From Pseudoglutamicibacter albus (GTDB lineage Bacteria; Actinomycetota; Actinomycetes; Actinomycetales; Micrococcaceae), in NCBI RefSeq assembly GCF_022346425.1, contig NZ_JAKRCW010000001.1, positions 1-64,000 on the forward strand: 64,000 nt of DNA. The letters are read 5' to 3'. This document shows, one piece after another, positions 55,478-63,526 of this stretch. Every line of letters begins with the position of its first letter. Position 1 is the stretch's first letter. The position numbers and the translations under genes are program-made. The notes beneath the pieces are model-generated. The model did no database searches, was not told the origin of the DNA, and worked only from the letters and a program-made list of their open reading frames with translations.

Positions 55478-56115
55478 GTCTGCTGCCCTACCGGCCTAGG
55501 CTGCTGCCTACGATGCGGTGCAGGCGGGTTAAGGGTCAAAATGTGTGTCTGGTTTGGGTGTGTTGTGGGGGTTAGATGTGGCCTTTTTGGATGCCGATTG
55601 AGTGTGTGTAGGTGGTGTCGATAGCGTTGTCGTAGAGGGCCGGTCGTCCTGTTTGGTGGTCGGCTTGGTTCTTGTTGTGGGTCAGGGCTGGTACTTTGGC
55701 GAGTTGGTTTTGGCCCCAGTTGGACTGCCTGGCGATTTCTGTTGGATCGTCAGGCAGTTCTGTTTTCTGGTAGAGCCACCATTCCAGCATTTTACGTTGG
55801 TATTCTCCGGCTCTGCCGCGGTGGGTGCGGGTGAGCAGTTTCAGTTCGGCGTTGATCGCGCCTTCAAGGCTGTTGGTGGTGGATTTGATGCGGTGCCGGT
55901 GCTGTAGTTCGGTCGGTGGGTTGAGGTAGGTGAACAGGAGGTTGTTACGCCATAGGTGTAGCAGGCTGTTGTAGGCCTTACGGGTGTTCGGGTGTGTCCA
56001 GGCCCAGTGGCGTTGTTGGGTGATTGGGTCTGTGGTGAAGGTTTTCTGGTTGAGCCAGCCCCGGTAGAAGGTGCCGTATTCATGGAGTTGCCTTGAAGTG
56101 TCCCGGGTTTTGTTC

Positions 56116-57024
56116 CTAGGCTTGTGCCTTAGTTTCTATTATTTCTTGGGACGGGGTGTTCTCCCGAAATGCTGATTCGACTTCCGCCGGGGTTCGGTAT
56201 CCCAAGCTTTGGTGGAGTCGGGTTTCGTTCCACCATGACACCCACTCAAACGTCGCGATTTCCACCTCGACTACGTCATTCCACGTTCGAGTATGGATGA
56301 GCTCATTCTTGTAGGACCCATTCACGTTTTCAGCTAGAGCGTTGTCGTAGGAGTCACCGACAGTTCCGGTGGAAGCAGCTATCCCATGGGCAGCAAGCCG
56401 TTGGTTGTAGACAACGCTGACGTACTGCGAGCCGTGATCAGAATGGTGCACCAAACCTGTTGTTTCTTCAGCGCACACGATCGCCTGGTTGAGGGCTTGC
56501 AACGGCAACAGTTCGGTACGCATGGAATCGGATAACGCCCAGCCGAGGATGCGTCGAGAGAACGCATCAGTGACAAACGCGGCATACACAAAGCCTGTCT
56601 TCGTGCGCACATAGGTAATATCTGCCACCCACAGCCTGTTCGGGCCTGGGGCTTTGAACTTTCGCTCCACCAAATCCGGACGCACATCCGGCACGTTCGG
56701 CTTGCAAGTGGTTACCGGCAAGCGTCCTTTACTCTTGCCGGATACACCGGCCAGGCGCATCAGCCGGGCAGTTTACTCCCGACCAATGCCAATGCCTTCG
56801 CGTCGAAGAGCATGCCATATTTTCCGACCGTAATTGTCGCTGTGAACCTTGCGAATATGTTCAACCAGGGCGGTATCGCGAAGAGTACGAGAACTTAGAC
56901 CACCGGCTTTGGATTGTCGGTAACCACGCGAGGTGATAAAGCCACCTTCACGATTGTTCTTCAACGTCGTACAGATGAACTCGATGCTGAAACGATCCCG
57001 ATATTCATCGATGAACCGGATCAT
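56116..57024 (-). pseudogene. IS3-family OrfB (integrase-core transposase) with a nonsense codon
   Basis: The rve-type DDE core is complete: VADITYVRT, HHSDHGSQYVS and DNALAENVNGSYKNELI hold Asp, Asp and Glu. A TAA at 56773-56775 interrupts the frame between GIGIGRE and TARLMRLAGV, where Gln (CAA) would fit. The frame is the same on both sides, so it is a point mutation. The ATG overlaps the orfA stop (ATGA), meaning reinitiation rather than the -1 slip usual in IS3 elements. Confidence 0.88.
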
Positions 57025-57338
57025 TTCCGACGTTTTGGGTCGAGTTCTGATGCGAAAAAAGCTGACGCGGCCTTCAACAACTCGTTGGTGTCGCGAAGCT
57101 CTTGATTCTCACGACGTAGCCTAGCGTTCTCGGCTGCTAAGTCTTCCGGCATCCTTTCATCAACGCGTCCATCGCGTCGAGCTGCCTGTGTCCACTGCCT
57201 GGCAGTGTGCCACGAAACACCCAGTTTCGGCGCCACAATCTTGCACGCATTTTGCATAGAAAGGTTCTCTGCCAAGATGCGATCCTCAACAAGGCGGACC
57301 ACGCGATCCTTGGCATCTTGGTCAAATTTCTTTGGCAT
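57021..57338 (-). CDS. IS3-family OrfA (helix-turn-helix protein)
   Basis: 105 residues: an N-terminal HTH_Tnp_1-like region (MPKKFDQDAKDRVVRLVEDR, then KLGVSWHTARQW) and a C-terminal leucine-zipper-like helix (AAENARLRRENQELRDTNELL). It appears intact. It recognises the element's ends in cooperation with OrfB, which here is broken, so the element is probably immobile by itself. Confidence 0.9.
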   Translation of the reverse strand: MPKKFDQDAKDRVVRLVEDRILAENLSMQNACKIVAPKLGVSWHTARQWTQAARRDGRVDERMPEDLAAENARLRRENQELRDTNELLKAASAFFASELDPKRRK

Positions 57339-58276
57339 ATCCCAGATCTTCCCATCTACTCAAACGGAACAAAACCTGGGACACCTCAGCCTCGCCCAGG
57401 TGGCTGCTTCATCCAGGGTGGTGATCCGGGTCAGGTTCCGTGCTAGTTGGTAGATCGCTTTGCCCGCATCGGTACGCGGGTGTGAGGTGGTGTAGCGTCG
57501 TACAACTCGTTGTGCATGCACCAGGCAGCGTTGGATCACGGCGGCAGGCCAGCATTTCTTGATAGCGCTGGCGGCTCCTTGCCCTCCATCGATGACAGCG
57601 ATCACCGGTGCGGGGATACGTTGAAGTAGTCGTTGGTATTCCAGGCTGGTTTCACGCTTGCACCAGTGCCAGGCCAGGACATGATCGAAGGTGGCCGCCA
57701 CGATAAGACACCCGGCACCGGTGTAGGTTCCATCGATAAAGATCTGGTCATAGATCGTCCCGGCGTGTTTGATCATCGGGTCGGGTACTTCAACCAGCCA
57801 GCACCAGCTAAACCGTCGCTTCAACGTCGAAGGGCTCACCCCGGCCTGTTGTGCGGTGTCTTTCAAGCTACGGGTCGAGGTGCAGTGAGCGATGAACTGC
57901 TTGAACACTGCGGCTTTGGTGATGTCAGTCCGGGTTTTGGTGGTTGAGGCTCCGCAGAGTTTGCACCGCCACCTTGTCCTACCTTGTGTGGTGGTGCCAT
58001 TGCGTTTCATATCGCCACCGCAGTGGCATCGTGGTCTGTTCTTCGGCATCCAGCCACCACACCACTAGCCGGTAGCACATCAAGGGCACCACACCGAGGA
58101 ATGAACGCTCACACCACCGATATATGCCCAGCAGCCATATATATCCGCTGAAACCCGCGCCAACACAGCCGAAAACACCGACCCCAGACACACATTCTGA
58201 CCCTTAACCCGTGCAGGCCGGGTATTCTGCCCCCGTTAGCGATGCCGTGAGCTGGCTTGTATCAGCCTCGTTGGTG

Positions 58277-58308
58277 TTGGATTCTGTTCCCGGCTAGCGG
58301 TCATGCCT
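58277..58308 (+). repeat. 32-bp direct repeat, copy A
   Basis: Begins TTGGATTCTGTTCCCGG and ends TCATGCCT. It recurs at 61005-61036 with three differences and, in part, on the other strand near 46530. In each case it lies upstream of a DUF6318 gene or relic. Confidence 0.8.
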
Positions 58309-58372
58309 AGTGCTTCGGAAGCGGTTGGCTAGCTTAGAACCCGATCACGGAAGCATGCCAAAGGGCGCCTTC

Positions 58373-58550
58373 ATGACACATGAAAAACGTAGCGCTATCG
58401 CCGAGTACCAGCCTTGGCCCTTACCTCCGGGCTAGCGGCTTGTGGGACCAATGACAATGCCAAGCCTGCCGAAACGCCCGGCCTAGAACCCGCCTGTCCC
58501 GGGAACCTTGCCCGAGGTAGCTAAACAGGGAAGATCCAGCTAGCCCTGGA
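58373..58550 (+). pseudogene. Relic of a DUF6318 lipoprotein gene
   Basis: The leader (GCGGTTGGCTA... GCATGCC.AA.GGGCGCC) and the first codons (ATGAC...GAAA.CG.AGCGCTATCGCC) align with the intact gene at 61243. Further on, fragments reading GTNDNAK-PAET and VPGTLPEVAKQG are recognisable, in more than one frame. The lipobox region is disrupted and no continuous frame remains. It lies directly right of the IS1249-like element. Confidence 0.75.
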
Positions 58551-59027
58551 GAGGCTGGAGCGCGGCGTCGACCAAATACGACTCACTGTCATTCAGAAGC
58601 CACAAAACCGCCACCCTGGGAACCACAAACGAGTCGAACAATTCCCCGGAGCCACTTTGCATTCTTGTGTATAGTTCTTCTCAAGCAACGCTGGTGCTTG
58701 TCGGGGCAGTACTTTCAGGGCCTATCTATATGGAGAAGTCCCCACTGGAATGAAAGTCATGCCTACTACTTCGGCTGAAGCTAAGCTGCTTACTTGATCA
58801 CTGCATTATGGAGGCGCGGAGAACGACGCGGATTGGAGTCATATAGACGACTCTGTTCTTCAGCGATTCCGGACCACTCGTGAATCGGGCGTTACGAATG
58901 TGCGGTGTCCCATAGCAACCCTTACTTTTAGTAAGTTTGGAACTGCTGAAAATTCTGACAGATGGTCTCGATGGAAGGGAGACTCGGGTGGCTCTCCGTA
59001 GAAATTTGACAGTTAGCACCTGAGAAT
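58551..59027. other. 477-bp AT-rich region before the MFS gene
   Basis: Base composition falls from about 58620 onward. Two very short frames with possible starts (about 12 codons each, near 58760 and 58808) are seen, but neither can be supported as a gene. The MFS promoter probably lies here. Nothing else is recognised. Confidence 0.5.
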
Positions 59028-60227
59028 ATGCTTGAGGTTCTAAGAAATAGGCTTTACAGAATTTTCTTCTACAGCTTTACGCTAGGGAATTTTGCAGAAG
59101 GTCTCCTGGTAGTCACTACGCCATTCCTTATCCTCCGAACCACCGGCAGACCCGCCGACGTGGGCATAGGGTTAGCGGCGCAAACCATAGGAGTGCTATG
59201 CGCGCTTCTCCCAGGGGGCACCTTGGCGGATAGGTTCTCGAAGATAAAGATAATTTCTCTATCTTATATATTAGGTGCACTATCTTTGCTGCCAGTATTC
59301 CTATTGAATAGCGTCCAGAATAATATTGTCTTATTAGCATTATGCTTATTTATGTTTGGCGTGTCTACTGCAATCTATGGGCCTATAAGTGATTCGTTGA
59401 CGCCAGATTTAGTAGATGAAAGCAACTTACATAGAGCTAATTCTGTCGAGTCATTTAGTCAGCGCGTTGGGCAAGGTATGGCAGGTCCAGTAGCTGGTGG
59501 CGTTCTGATAGTTCTAGATATGGGCACTATCTCTTACGCGATTGCTAGCATGTCGCTCCTTCTTGCGGCAGTAAGCATTAGAAGGATAAATATTCCGACA
59601 CTTAATACTAGGGATGAAGATGGGCAGGGGCCATCTTGGTCAAGCGCCTTGAGATTTCTTAGAAAATGGCCTTCGTTTACGCTGCTTCTCGTGTGGGTCA
59701 GCGTCGCGGTGATGCTGCAGATGGGAGCGAAGCCTGTAGTAAATACAACCTGGGCAGATGGCTATCAGGGTGGATCTATGATTTATGGATCTGCACTGGC
59801 TATTGGCGCTGTAGCTTCGCTAGCAACAAGTGTGATTGTCGGCAATGCACGCCTACCTAAAAATTACGTTCTATGCATGATTCTATGCTGGTCTATTGGG
59901 TCCTCAGCGGTAATCATCTTATTGTTTAACAAAAGTGCAACTGCATTTGCGGTTACATTTATTGTGTCAAGTATATTTCTAACTATTGGCAATATATACT
60001 GGTCGACATTCATGCAAAAGAGTATCCCTCGGACACTGTTGCCTAGAATGCTAAGTATAGATTGGTTTGCATCGCTCGCGCTTGTTCCTCTGGGAGCAGC
60101 TTTGGCTGGTTTTGGTTTAGAGCGCATAGGACTAGAGAAGATGTTTCTCGTACTATCCACTCCAATCCTATTTAGCGGTTTTATAATGATGATTCTGATG
60201 CGACGCTCGTTTACGCTACGCGACTAA
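59028..60227 (+). CDS. MFS efflux transporter, AT-rich and probably acquired
   Basis: 399 residues with about 12 membrane segments. The MFS loop motif is seen as GGTLADRFSKIK (about 63-74), preceded by RPADVGIGLAAQ as in EntS/macrolide-efflux type exporters. The substrate is unknown. The codons (ATA, AGA, TTA and CTA common) and the low GC content differ sharply from the other genes here, which points to transfer. The ATG at 59028 has only a weak GAG upstream. A terminator hairpin follows at 60276. Confidence 0.88.
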   Translation: MLEVLRNRLYRIFFYSFTLGNFAEGLLVVTTPFLILRTTGRPADVGIGLAAQTIGVLCALLPGGTLADRFSKIKIISLSYILGALSLLPVFLLNSVQNNIVLLALCLFMFGVSTAIYGPISDSLTPDLVDESNLHRANSVESFSQRVGQGMAGPVAGGVLIVLDMGTISYAIASMSLLLAAVSIRRINIPTLNTRDEDGQGPSWSSALRFLRKWPSFTLLLVWVSVAVMLQMGAKPVVNTTWADGYQGGSMIYGSALAIGAVASLATSVIVGNARLPKNYVLCMILCWSIGSSAVIILLFNKSATAFAVTFIVSSIFLTIGNIYWSTFMQKSIPRTLLPRMLSIDWFASLALVPLGAALAGFGLERIGLEKMFLVLSTPILFSGFIMMILMRRSFTLRD

Positions 60228-60275
60228 TGAACCACTGACATGCCCATGAGCCATGTACCAGGAAGCTCCACCGAG

Positions 60276-60312
60276 AAGGCATCTCCTCTACTGAAACATG
60301 AGGGTGCCTTTT
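60276..60312 (+). terminator. Probable terminator after the MFS gene
   Basis: AAGGCA (60276-60281) and TGCCTT (60305-60310) form the base of a hairpin extended inward by TCCTC/GAGGG, followed by TT. Confidence 0.6.
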
Positions 60313-60380
60313 CGATAAGGTCAACACCGTGAATGCCACCAAATCCGATATGCAAGGGTCTCCACCGGCGACTAAGCTGA

Positions 60381-60680
60381 CCAACCCCAAGACATGGCCT
60401 TAGCTGCTGCTACTTACTGGCAGAGCTGCACCGACAGCAGCAGAACTGGCCGAGCCATGCCCGTCCTTATGGCGAAGTAGATCTGAACGCTCAGCGAGTA
60501 GAAGACGCTTTCACTGCCTGGGGTCTGGACCGCTTGGGACCTAACTCGTGCTGGCTCTCAGGGCCGTTAAAGGACCTAGAGGCATGGGACGTCTTCATTG
60601 AATCGCTCTCTGAAGGTATAGATAATTCCCAGAACATGCGAGAGCTACCGTTTCATATTCTTGTTGCTCCGGTGGGATGA
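60381..60680 (+). pseudogene. Start-less 99-codon open frame, possible 5'-truncated gene
   Basis: A continuous frame after a stop at 60378, ending TGA at 60678-60680. It includes VEDAFTAWGLDRLGPNSCWL and LKDLEAWDVFIESLSEG. Composition and codon use look protein-like, yet no ATG or GTG is available near its beginning. No family is recognised. It may be the 3' part of a gene lost by rearrangement. Confidence 0.4.
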
Positions 60681-60868
60681 AAATGACCTTGACTTCTGAG
60701 CGTACAAAACCCGGAATGGCTGTGATGAGAGAAGGGGGCTGATGTTGGACCTGGCTGCCCGCCTCGGTTGTCTGAGGAGTAACGCTTGCAGCCTATTCCA
60801 GTTCGCAGGTTAATCCGGTGACGAGCAGAGCGTGGGCGAAGCGAGAGCCGGCGGGGTATCGCTCGGTA

Positions 60869-60893
60869 TGAGCGTTCATTCCTCGGTGTGGTG
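60869..60893 (+). mobile_element. Fragment of an IS1249-like element
   Basis: 25 bases are identical, in inverted orientation, to 58087-58111 just upstream of the transposase start. Weaker similarity extends to about 60925. No transposase frame or terminal repeat remains. Confidence 0.65.
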
Positions 60894-61004
60894 TTGTTGC
60901 GGCGGTACCGGCTGGTGGTGTGCTTGTTGGTTGAAGGACTCGACCTGAGCTAACCCGCGTCCCCCTATCGCTACCGAGTGTTGGTCTACATCAGTCTTTT
61001 CATT

Positions 61005-61036
61005 TTGGATTCTGTTCCCGGTTAGCAGTCACGCCT
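61005..61036 (+). repeat. 32-bp direct repeat, copy B
   Basis: Begins TTGGATTCTGTTCCCGG and ends TCACGCCT. Partner of 58277-58308. It marks the left edge of the DNA shared upstream of the DUF6318 genes. Confidence 0.8.
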
Positions 61037-61200
61037 GATCCTGTCCGGAGTATCGGACAAAGAATCCCAGGGCTCGAACCGTTCTTCAGTACTCGCCCTC
61101 CCCGCGTTCATGCGGAAGTTGGACTAATCCGGCTGCAACTGAAGTGTGAAAGAAAAATTTCATTTTGTTCTTCTATGGTGCTTTTGGGTGCGGTTGGCTA

Positions 61201-61235
61201 CTTTAGGTTCTAAACAGAAACACATGCCTAAGGGG
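61201..61235 (+). promoter_or_regulatory. Hairpin covering the ribosome site of DUF6318 copy 2
   Basis: CTTTAGG (61201-61207) can pair with CCTAAGG (61227-61233) with one G-U pair. The right arm overlaps the AAGGGG ribosome site (61230-61235). Compare 46325-46357. Confidence 0.55.
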
Positions 61236-61242
61236 CGCCATC

Positions 61243-61953
61243 ATGACAAACCTGAAACGCAGCGCTATCGCCACCGTATTGACGCTCGCTCTCGCTTCCG
61301 GACTGACGGCTTGCAGCAACAACAATGAGGACGCGAAGCCAGGTGAAGCGGCACCGTCCGCCTCGCCGTCTGTCAGTCCGAGCAATAAGGAAGTGAAAGA
61401 CGAAAACGCTTCCGGTAGCGGCAAAGAATCTGCGAAATCCAAACCTTCTGCGAGCCCGTCACCGAAGGGCCCCTATAAACCTGCGACCTCTAAACATAGA
61501 GCTCAGAACGTGCCGCCTCCTGGCCCGCTACCCAAAGTGGCGAGAGAAGACAGTAAGGCTGGACAAATTGCCTTCGTTGAGCATTGGCTGAAAGAGCTCA
61601 ACTATGCATGGGAAGTCGGCTCGTTCCGTAAAGAGTTCTGGGACATTACCTCACGTAAGTGTGAATACTGCAAAGACATTGACAAAGCTTTCTCACTTAT
61701 GAAGCAAGACAAGGCTTGGATTGTTGGCGGACAGTTACGTTACGAGGACATCCAAGCACCAAATGAGGAACTAGACGACGGAAACTTCTACGTGACATTC
61801 ACTGTCCACGAAGACAAGCGCTCCTTCTATAGGCCGGGGAAAACTAAACCTGTCGAATCAACCTCGGCCGGCTCAGCTGACAACGGAATGCTCGTCCTAG
61901 AGCGCAAAGATAACGGCTGGAAGGTTAGGGGGTTCTACGGTGCCGATCGCTAG
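61243..61953 (+). CDS. DUF6318 family lipoprotein, module copy 2
   Basis: 236 residues. Lipobox LTAC with Cys24, a Ser/Lys-rich linker ending in GPYKPATSKHRAQNVP, then the DUF6318 domain with IAFVEHWLKELNYAWEV and the CxxC pair in RKCEYCKDI. It is similar to copy 1 at 45602 through the signal and linker and more divergent after the CxxC motif (for example VTFTVHEDKRSFYRPGKTKPVE). The AAGGGG ribosome site lies 7 nt before the ATG. The PKD-like gene overlaps its 3' end by 14 nt. Confidence 0.85.
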   Translation: MTNLKRSAIATVLTLALASGLTACSNNNEDAKPGEAAPSASPSVSPSNKEVKDENASGSGKESAKSKPSASPSPKGPYKPATSKHRAQNVPPPGPLPKVAREDSKAGQIAFVEHWLKELNYAWEVGSFRKEFWDITSRKCEYCKDIDKAFSLMKQDKAWIVGGQLRYEDIQAPNEELDDGNFYVTFTVHEDKRSFYRPGKTKPVESTSAGSADNGMLVLERKDNGWKVRGFYGADR

Positions 61954-63079
61954 CAGACACAAGAAGACCAATGCTGCTACTACACTCGCTGCCGCTCTTC
62001 TCCTGTTCTTCACCGGAACTAGCGCATATGCCGCTAACGTTTCCTATGGCGGAGATGGACTTGATGTCGATAGAAGTGTGGAACGCAAATATGAGACCAC
62101 TACGAAGAAGCCAGGGGCATCCGACTACACTCCCGCGGTTGCTCCTAAGTCTTTTGCGAATCGTCCTGTGTGGCTCCAGGCTTGTACCGCTTCTGCGTTG
62201 GATCGGTCCGGGGCTGTGACCGGTTCCACCAAGGTTGCTGGTAGTGACCTGCATGTAGCCGAGATGGTGGACCTGAAAGCTCGTAATGCGGCTAAAACCC
62301 AAGCCTGCACCCGACGGGCCGTGGATGAGTGCGGTCAACGTGACGACCTGCTCTACACCAGCAACACCGCCACCACACAACTAGCCTGCCGCGCCAAGAG
62401 TAAACCGTCTAAGAACGGTGCCCCGGCTGAGCAGGCTCCGCTGACCATCACTGAAATCCGCACCCTGATCGCGACCGAAACCAAACGCATCCGCATCCAC
62501 CCCGGAGCAGTGACTACCGACGCGATCAAACCCAACACCCTCACCACCGCCTGGACCAACTTCTACCTCACCAACCCCAAACACAACACCGACGACAAGA
62601 ACGGCGGCAATGACAAGAACAGCACAACCAGCAACAGCGACACTGCCACCGTCGATGGTGTGGTGCGGGAAACCATCGAGGTCCTCGACGAGAACGTCAC
62701 GGTCGAGCTGACCCCGATCAAGTATCGGTGGAAATACGGCGATGGCGAGGCACGCACTTCGAAAACCGCAGGGAAAATGCTGCCCACACGTGCGGATGTG
62801 TGGGAGAAGGAAACCCCGACCTCTCACATGTACCAGAAACGAGGAACCTTCCGGGTTGAGGCGACCGTGACCTACACGGGGAAGTACTCCCTGGATAACG
62901 GTGAAACCTGGGACACCATCCCCGGCACATTGGAAACCCAGGCCACACCCTTGGATATACGGGTGTGGAGTATGCGGTCCGTCAATGTCTCTGGTCCCTG
63001 CCAGCCAGGCAACCCCAATGATGACCCGACCTGCAAAATACAAGACTTCACCATCTTCAAACCCCGCCAAACACGCTAA
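61940..63079 (+). CDS. Secreted PKD-like protein, module copy 2
   Basis: 379 residues, starting at GTG 61940. Signal peptide to about SAYAAN. From APKSF to the end it is nearly the same as copy 1 (44503-45612), including the Cys positions, the PKD-like YRWKYGDGEARTS/TYTGKYSLDNG domain and the terminal FKPRQTR. The linker NPKHNTDDKNGGNDKNSTTS is longer than in copy 1. The strong identity of the C-terminal parts against divergent partner lipoproteins suggests recent conversion or selection on this domain. Function unknown. Confidence 0.8.
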   Translation: MPIASRHKKTNAATTLAAALLLFFTGTSAYAANVSYGGDGLDVDRSVERKYETTTKKPGASDYTPAVAPKSFANRPVWLQACTASALDRSGAVTGSTKVAGSDLHVAEMVDLKARNAAKTQACTRRAVDECGQRDDLLYTSNTATTQLACRAKSKPSKNGAPAEQAPLTITEIRTLIATETKRIRIHPGAVTTDAIKPNTLTTAWTNFYLTNPKHNTDDKNGGNDKNSTTSNSDTATVDGVVRETIEVLDENVTVELTPIKYRWKYGDGEARTSKTAGKMLPTRADVWEKETPTSHMYQKRGTFRVEATVTYTGKYSLDNGETWDTIPGTLETQATPLDIRVWSMRSVNVSGPCQPGNPNDDPTCKIQDFTIFKPRQTR

Positions 63080-63119
63080 CCCCCACCACAACACGACACG
63101 GACGAAATGAGGCACCTTC

Positions 63120-63464
63120 ATGCCAGAAAGAATTCTGGGACATCACCTCACCAAAGTGTCAATACTGTAAAGCCGAGGACGAAGTTTTCTCGCGCATGAA
63201 GAAAGACAAAGCCTGGGTGGTCGGCGGAAAGGTGCGGTTAGAAAACGTGGGCATACCAAATAAAAAGCTCAAGAATGGAAAGTGCTACGTGACGTTCACA
63301 GCGCACGAGGACGAGCGTTCCTATTACGTGCCCGGGAAACGAAACCAGTCCAAGCTGTCGAGGGAGGCTGGGGAGACGGTGCCGCTATGGTCTTGGAACG
63401 CAAAGCAGGCGGCTGGAGAATACGCGGGTTCTACGCAATCGACGAGTTGCCGCGAGGGAAGTAA
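63120..63464 (+). pseudogene. 5'-truncated, frameshifted DUF6318 gene
   Basis: Only the C-terminal part is present: EFWDITSPKCQYCKAEDEVFS, DKAWVVGGKVRLENV and YVTFTAHEDERSYYVPGK align with copy 2. After PGK the frame changes by one base: ACGAAACCAGTC of a TKPV phrase is read out of register because the A-run is one base short near 63338. The shifted frame goes on with MVLERKAGGWRIRGFYAID and stops at 63462-63464. Signal, lipobox and linker are absent. Confidence 0.85.
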
Positions 63465-63478
63465 GCATCCCTCGCAAG

Positions 63479-63526
63479 CGCGGGGTAGCGACTAGCTCTA
63501 CTCAGAGCGGGGGTCGCTACCCCGCG
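63479..63526. terminator. Strong hairpin at the end of the module
   Basis: A 14-bp perfect stem (CGCGGGGTAGCGAC, 63479-63492, with its complement at 63513-63526) and a 20-nt loop. The right arm includes the stop codon of the convergent gene, so it probably terminates both strands. Confidence 0.8.

Larger units (their letters stand above)
56099..57383 (-). mobile_element. IS3-family insertion sequence nested in the IS1249-like element
   Basis: 1285 bp with inverted repeats TGTCCCGGGTTTTGTTCC (56099-56116) and the complement of TGTCCCAGGTTTTGTTCC (57366-57383), 17 of 18 matching. It carries orfA and orfB. No direct repeat is seen at its borders (AAG on the left, CCT on the right). Confidence 0.92.
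55572..58049 (-). pseudogene. IS1249-type transposase, split by an IS3-family insertion
   Basis: The N-terminal half (58049 down to about 57384) starts MPKNRPRCHCGGDMKRNG with a zinc-ribbon of four Cys. It includes FIDGTYTGAGCLIVAAT and VIAVIDGGQGAASAI, which hold the DDE-type Asp residues. The C-terminal half (about 56098 to 55572) continues LHEYGTFYRGWLNQ, has a NSLEGAINAELKLL Glu region and ends QKGHI. Rejoined, it would be about 395 residues. The halves are not in frame across the junction and no target duplication surrounds the inner element, so a few bases were lost. Confidence 0.9.
55526..58210 (-). mobile_element. IS1249-like insertion sequence (IS256-related), interrupted by an IS3-family element
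   Basis: Terminal inverted repeats of about 27 bp: the left end starts GGGTTAAGGGTC at 55526 and the right end finishes GACCCTTAACCC at 58210. They match with one mismatch (AAAATG and AGAATG). Both ends are flanked by the 8-bp duplication GTGCAGGC (55518-55525 and 58211-58218), the duplication length of the IS256 group. Without the inner IS3 element the length is 1400 bp. It carries one transposase gene, now broken. Confidence 0.93.
60228..61200. other. Region of gene remnants between the MFS gene and DUF6318 copy 2
   Basis: No intact gene. It holds a terminator (60276-60312), a 99-codon open stretch without a start (60381-60680), a fragment matching the inside of the IS1249-like element (60869-60893) and the second copy of the 32-bp repeat (61005-61036). 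The last 170 bp are homologous to the DNA upstream of DUF6318 copy 1. Confidence 0.65.

Noticed and set aside
57021-57338. Programmed frameshift between IS3 orfA and orfB
   Set aside because: No slippery A-run is at the overlap. The ATGA overlap offers direct reinitiation.
58798-59019. 73-codon minus-strand frame before the MFS gene
   Set aside because: No ribosome site or recognisable motif, and it lies where the MFS promoter should be.
61146-61328. Open frame conserved upstream of and overlapping both DUF6318 starts (also 46233-46454 minus)
   Set aside because: The similarity follows the shared nucleotide sequence of the leader. Changes are not biased to third positions and no ribosome site is seen.
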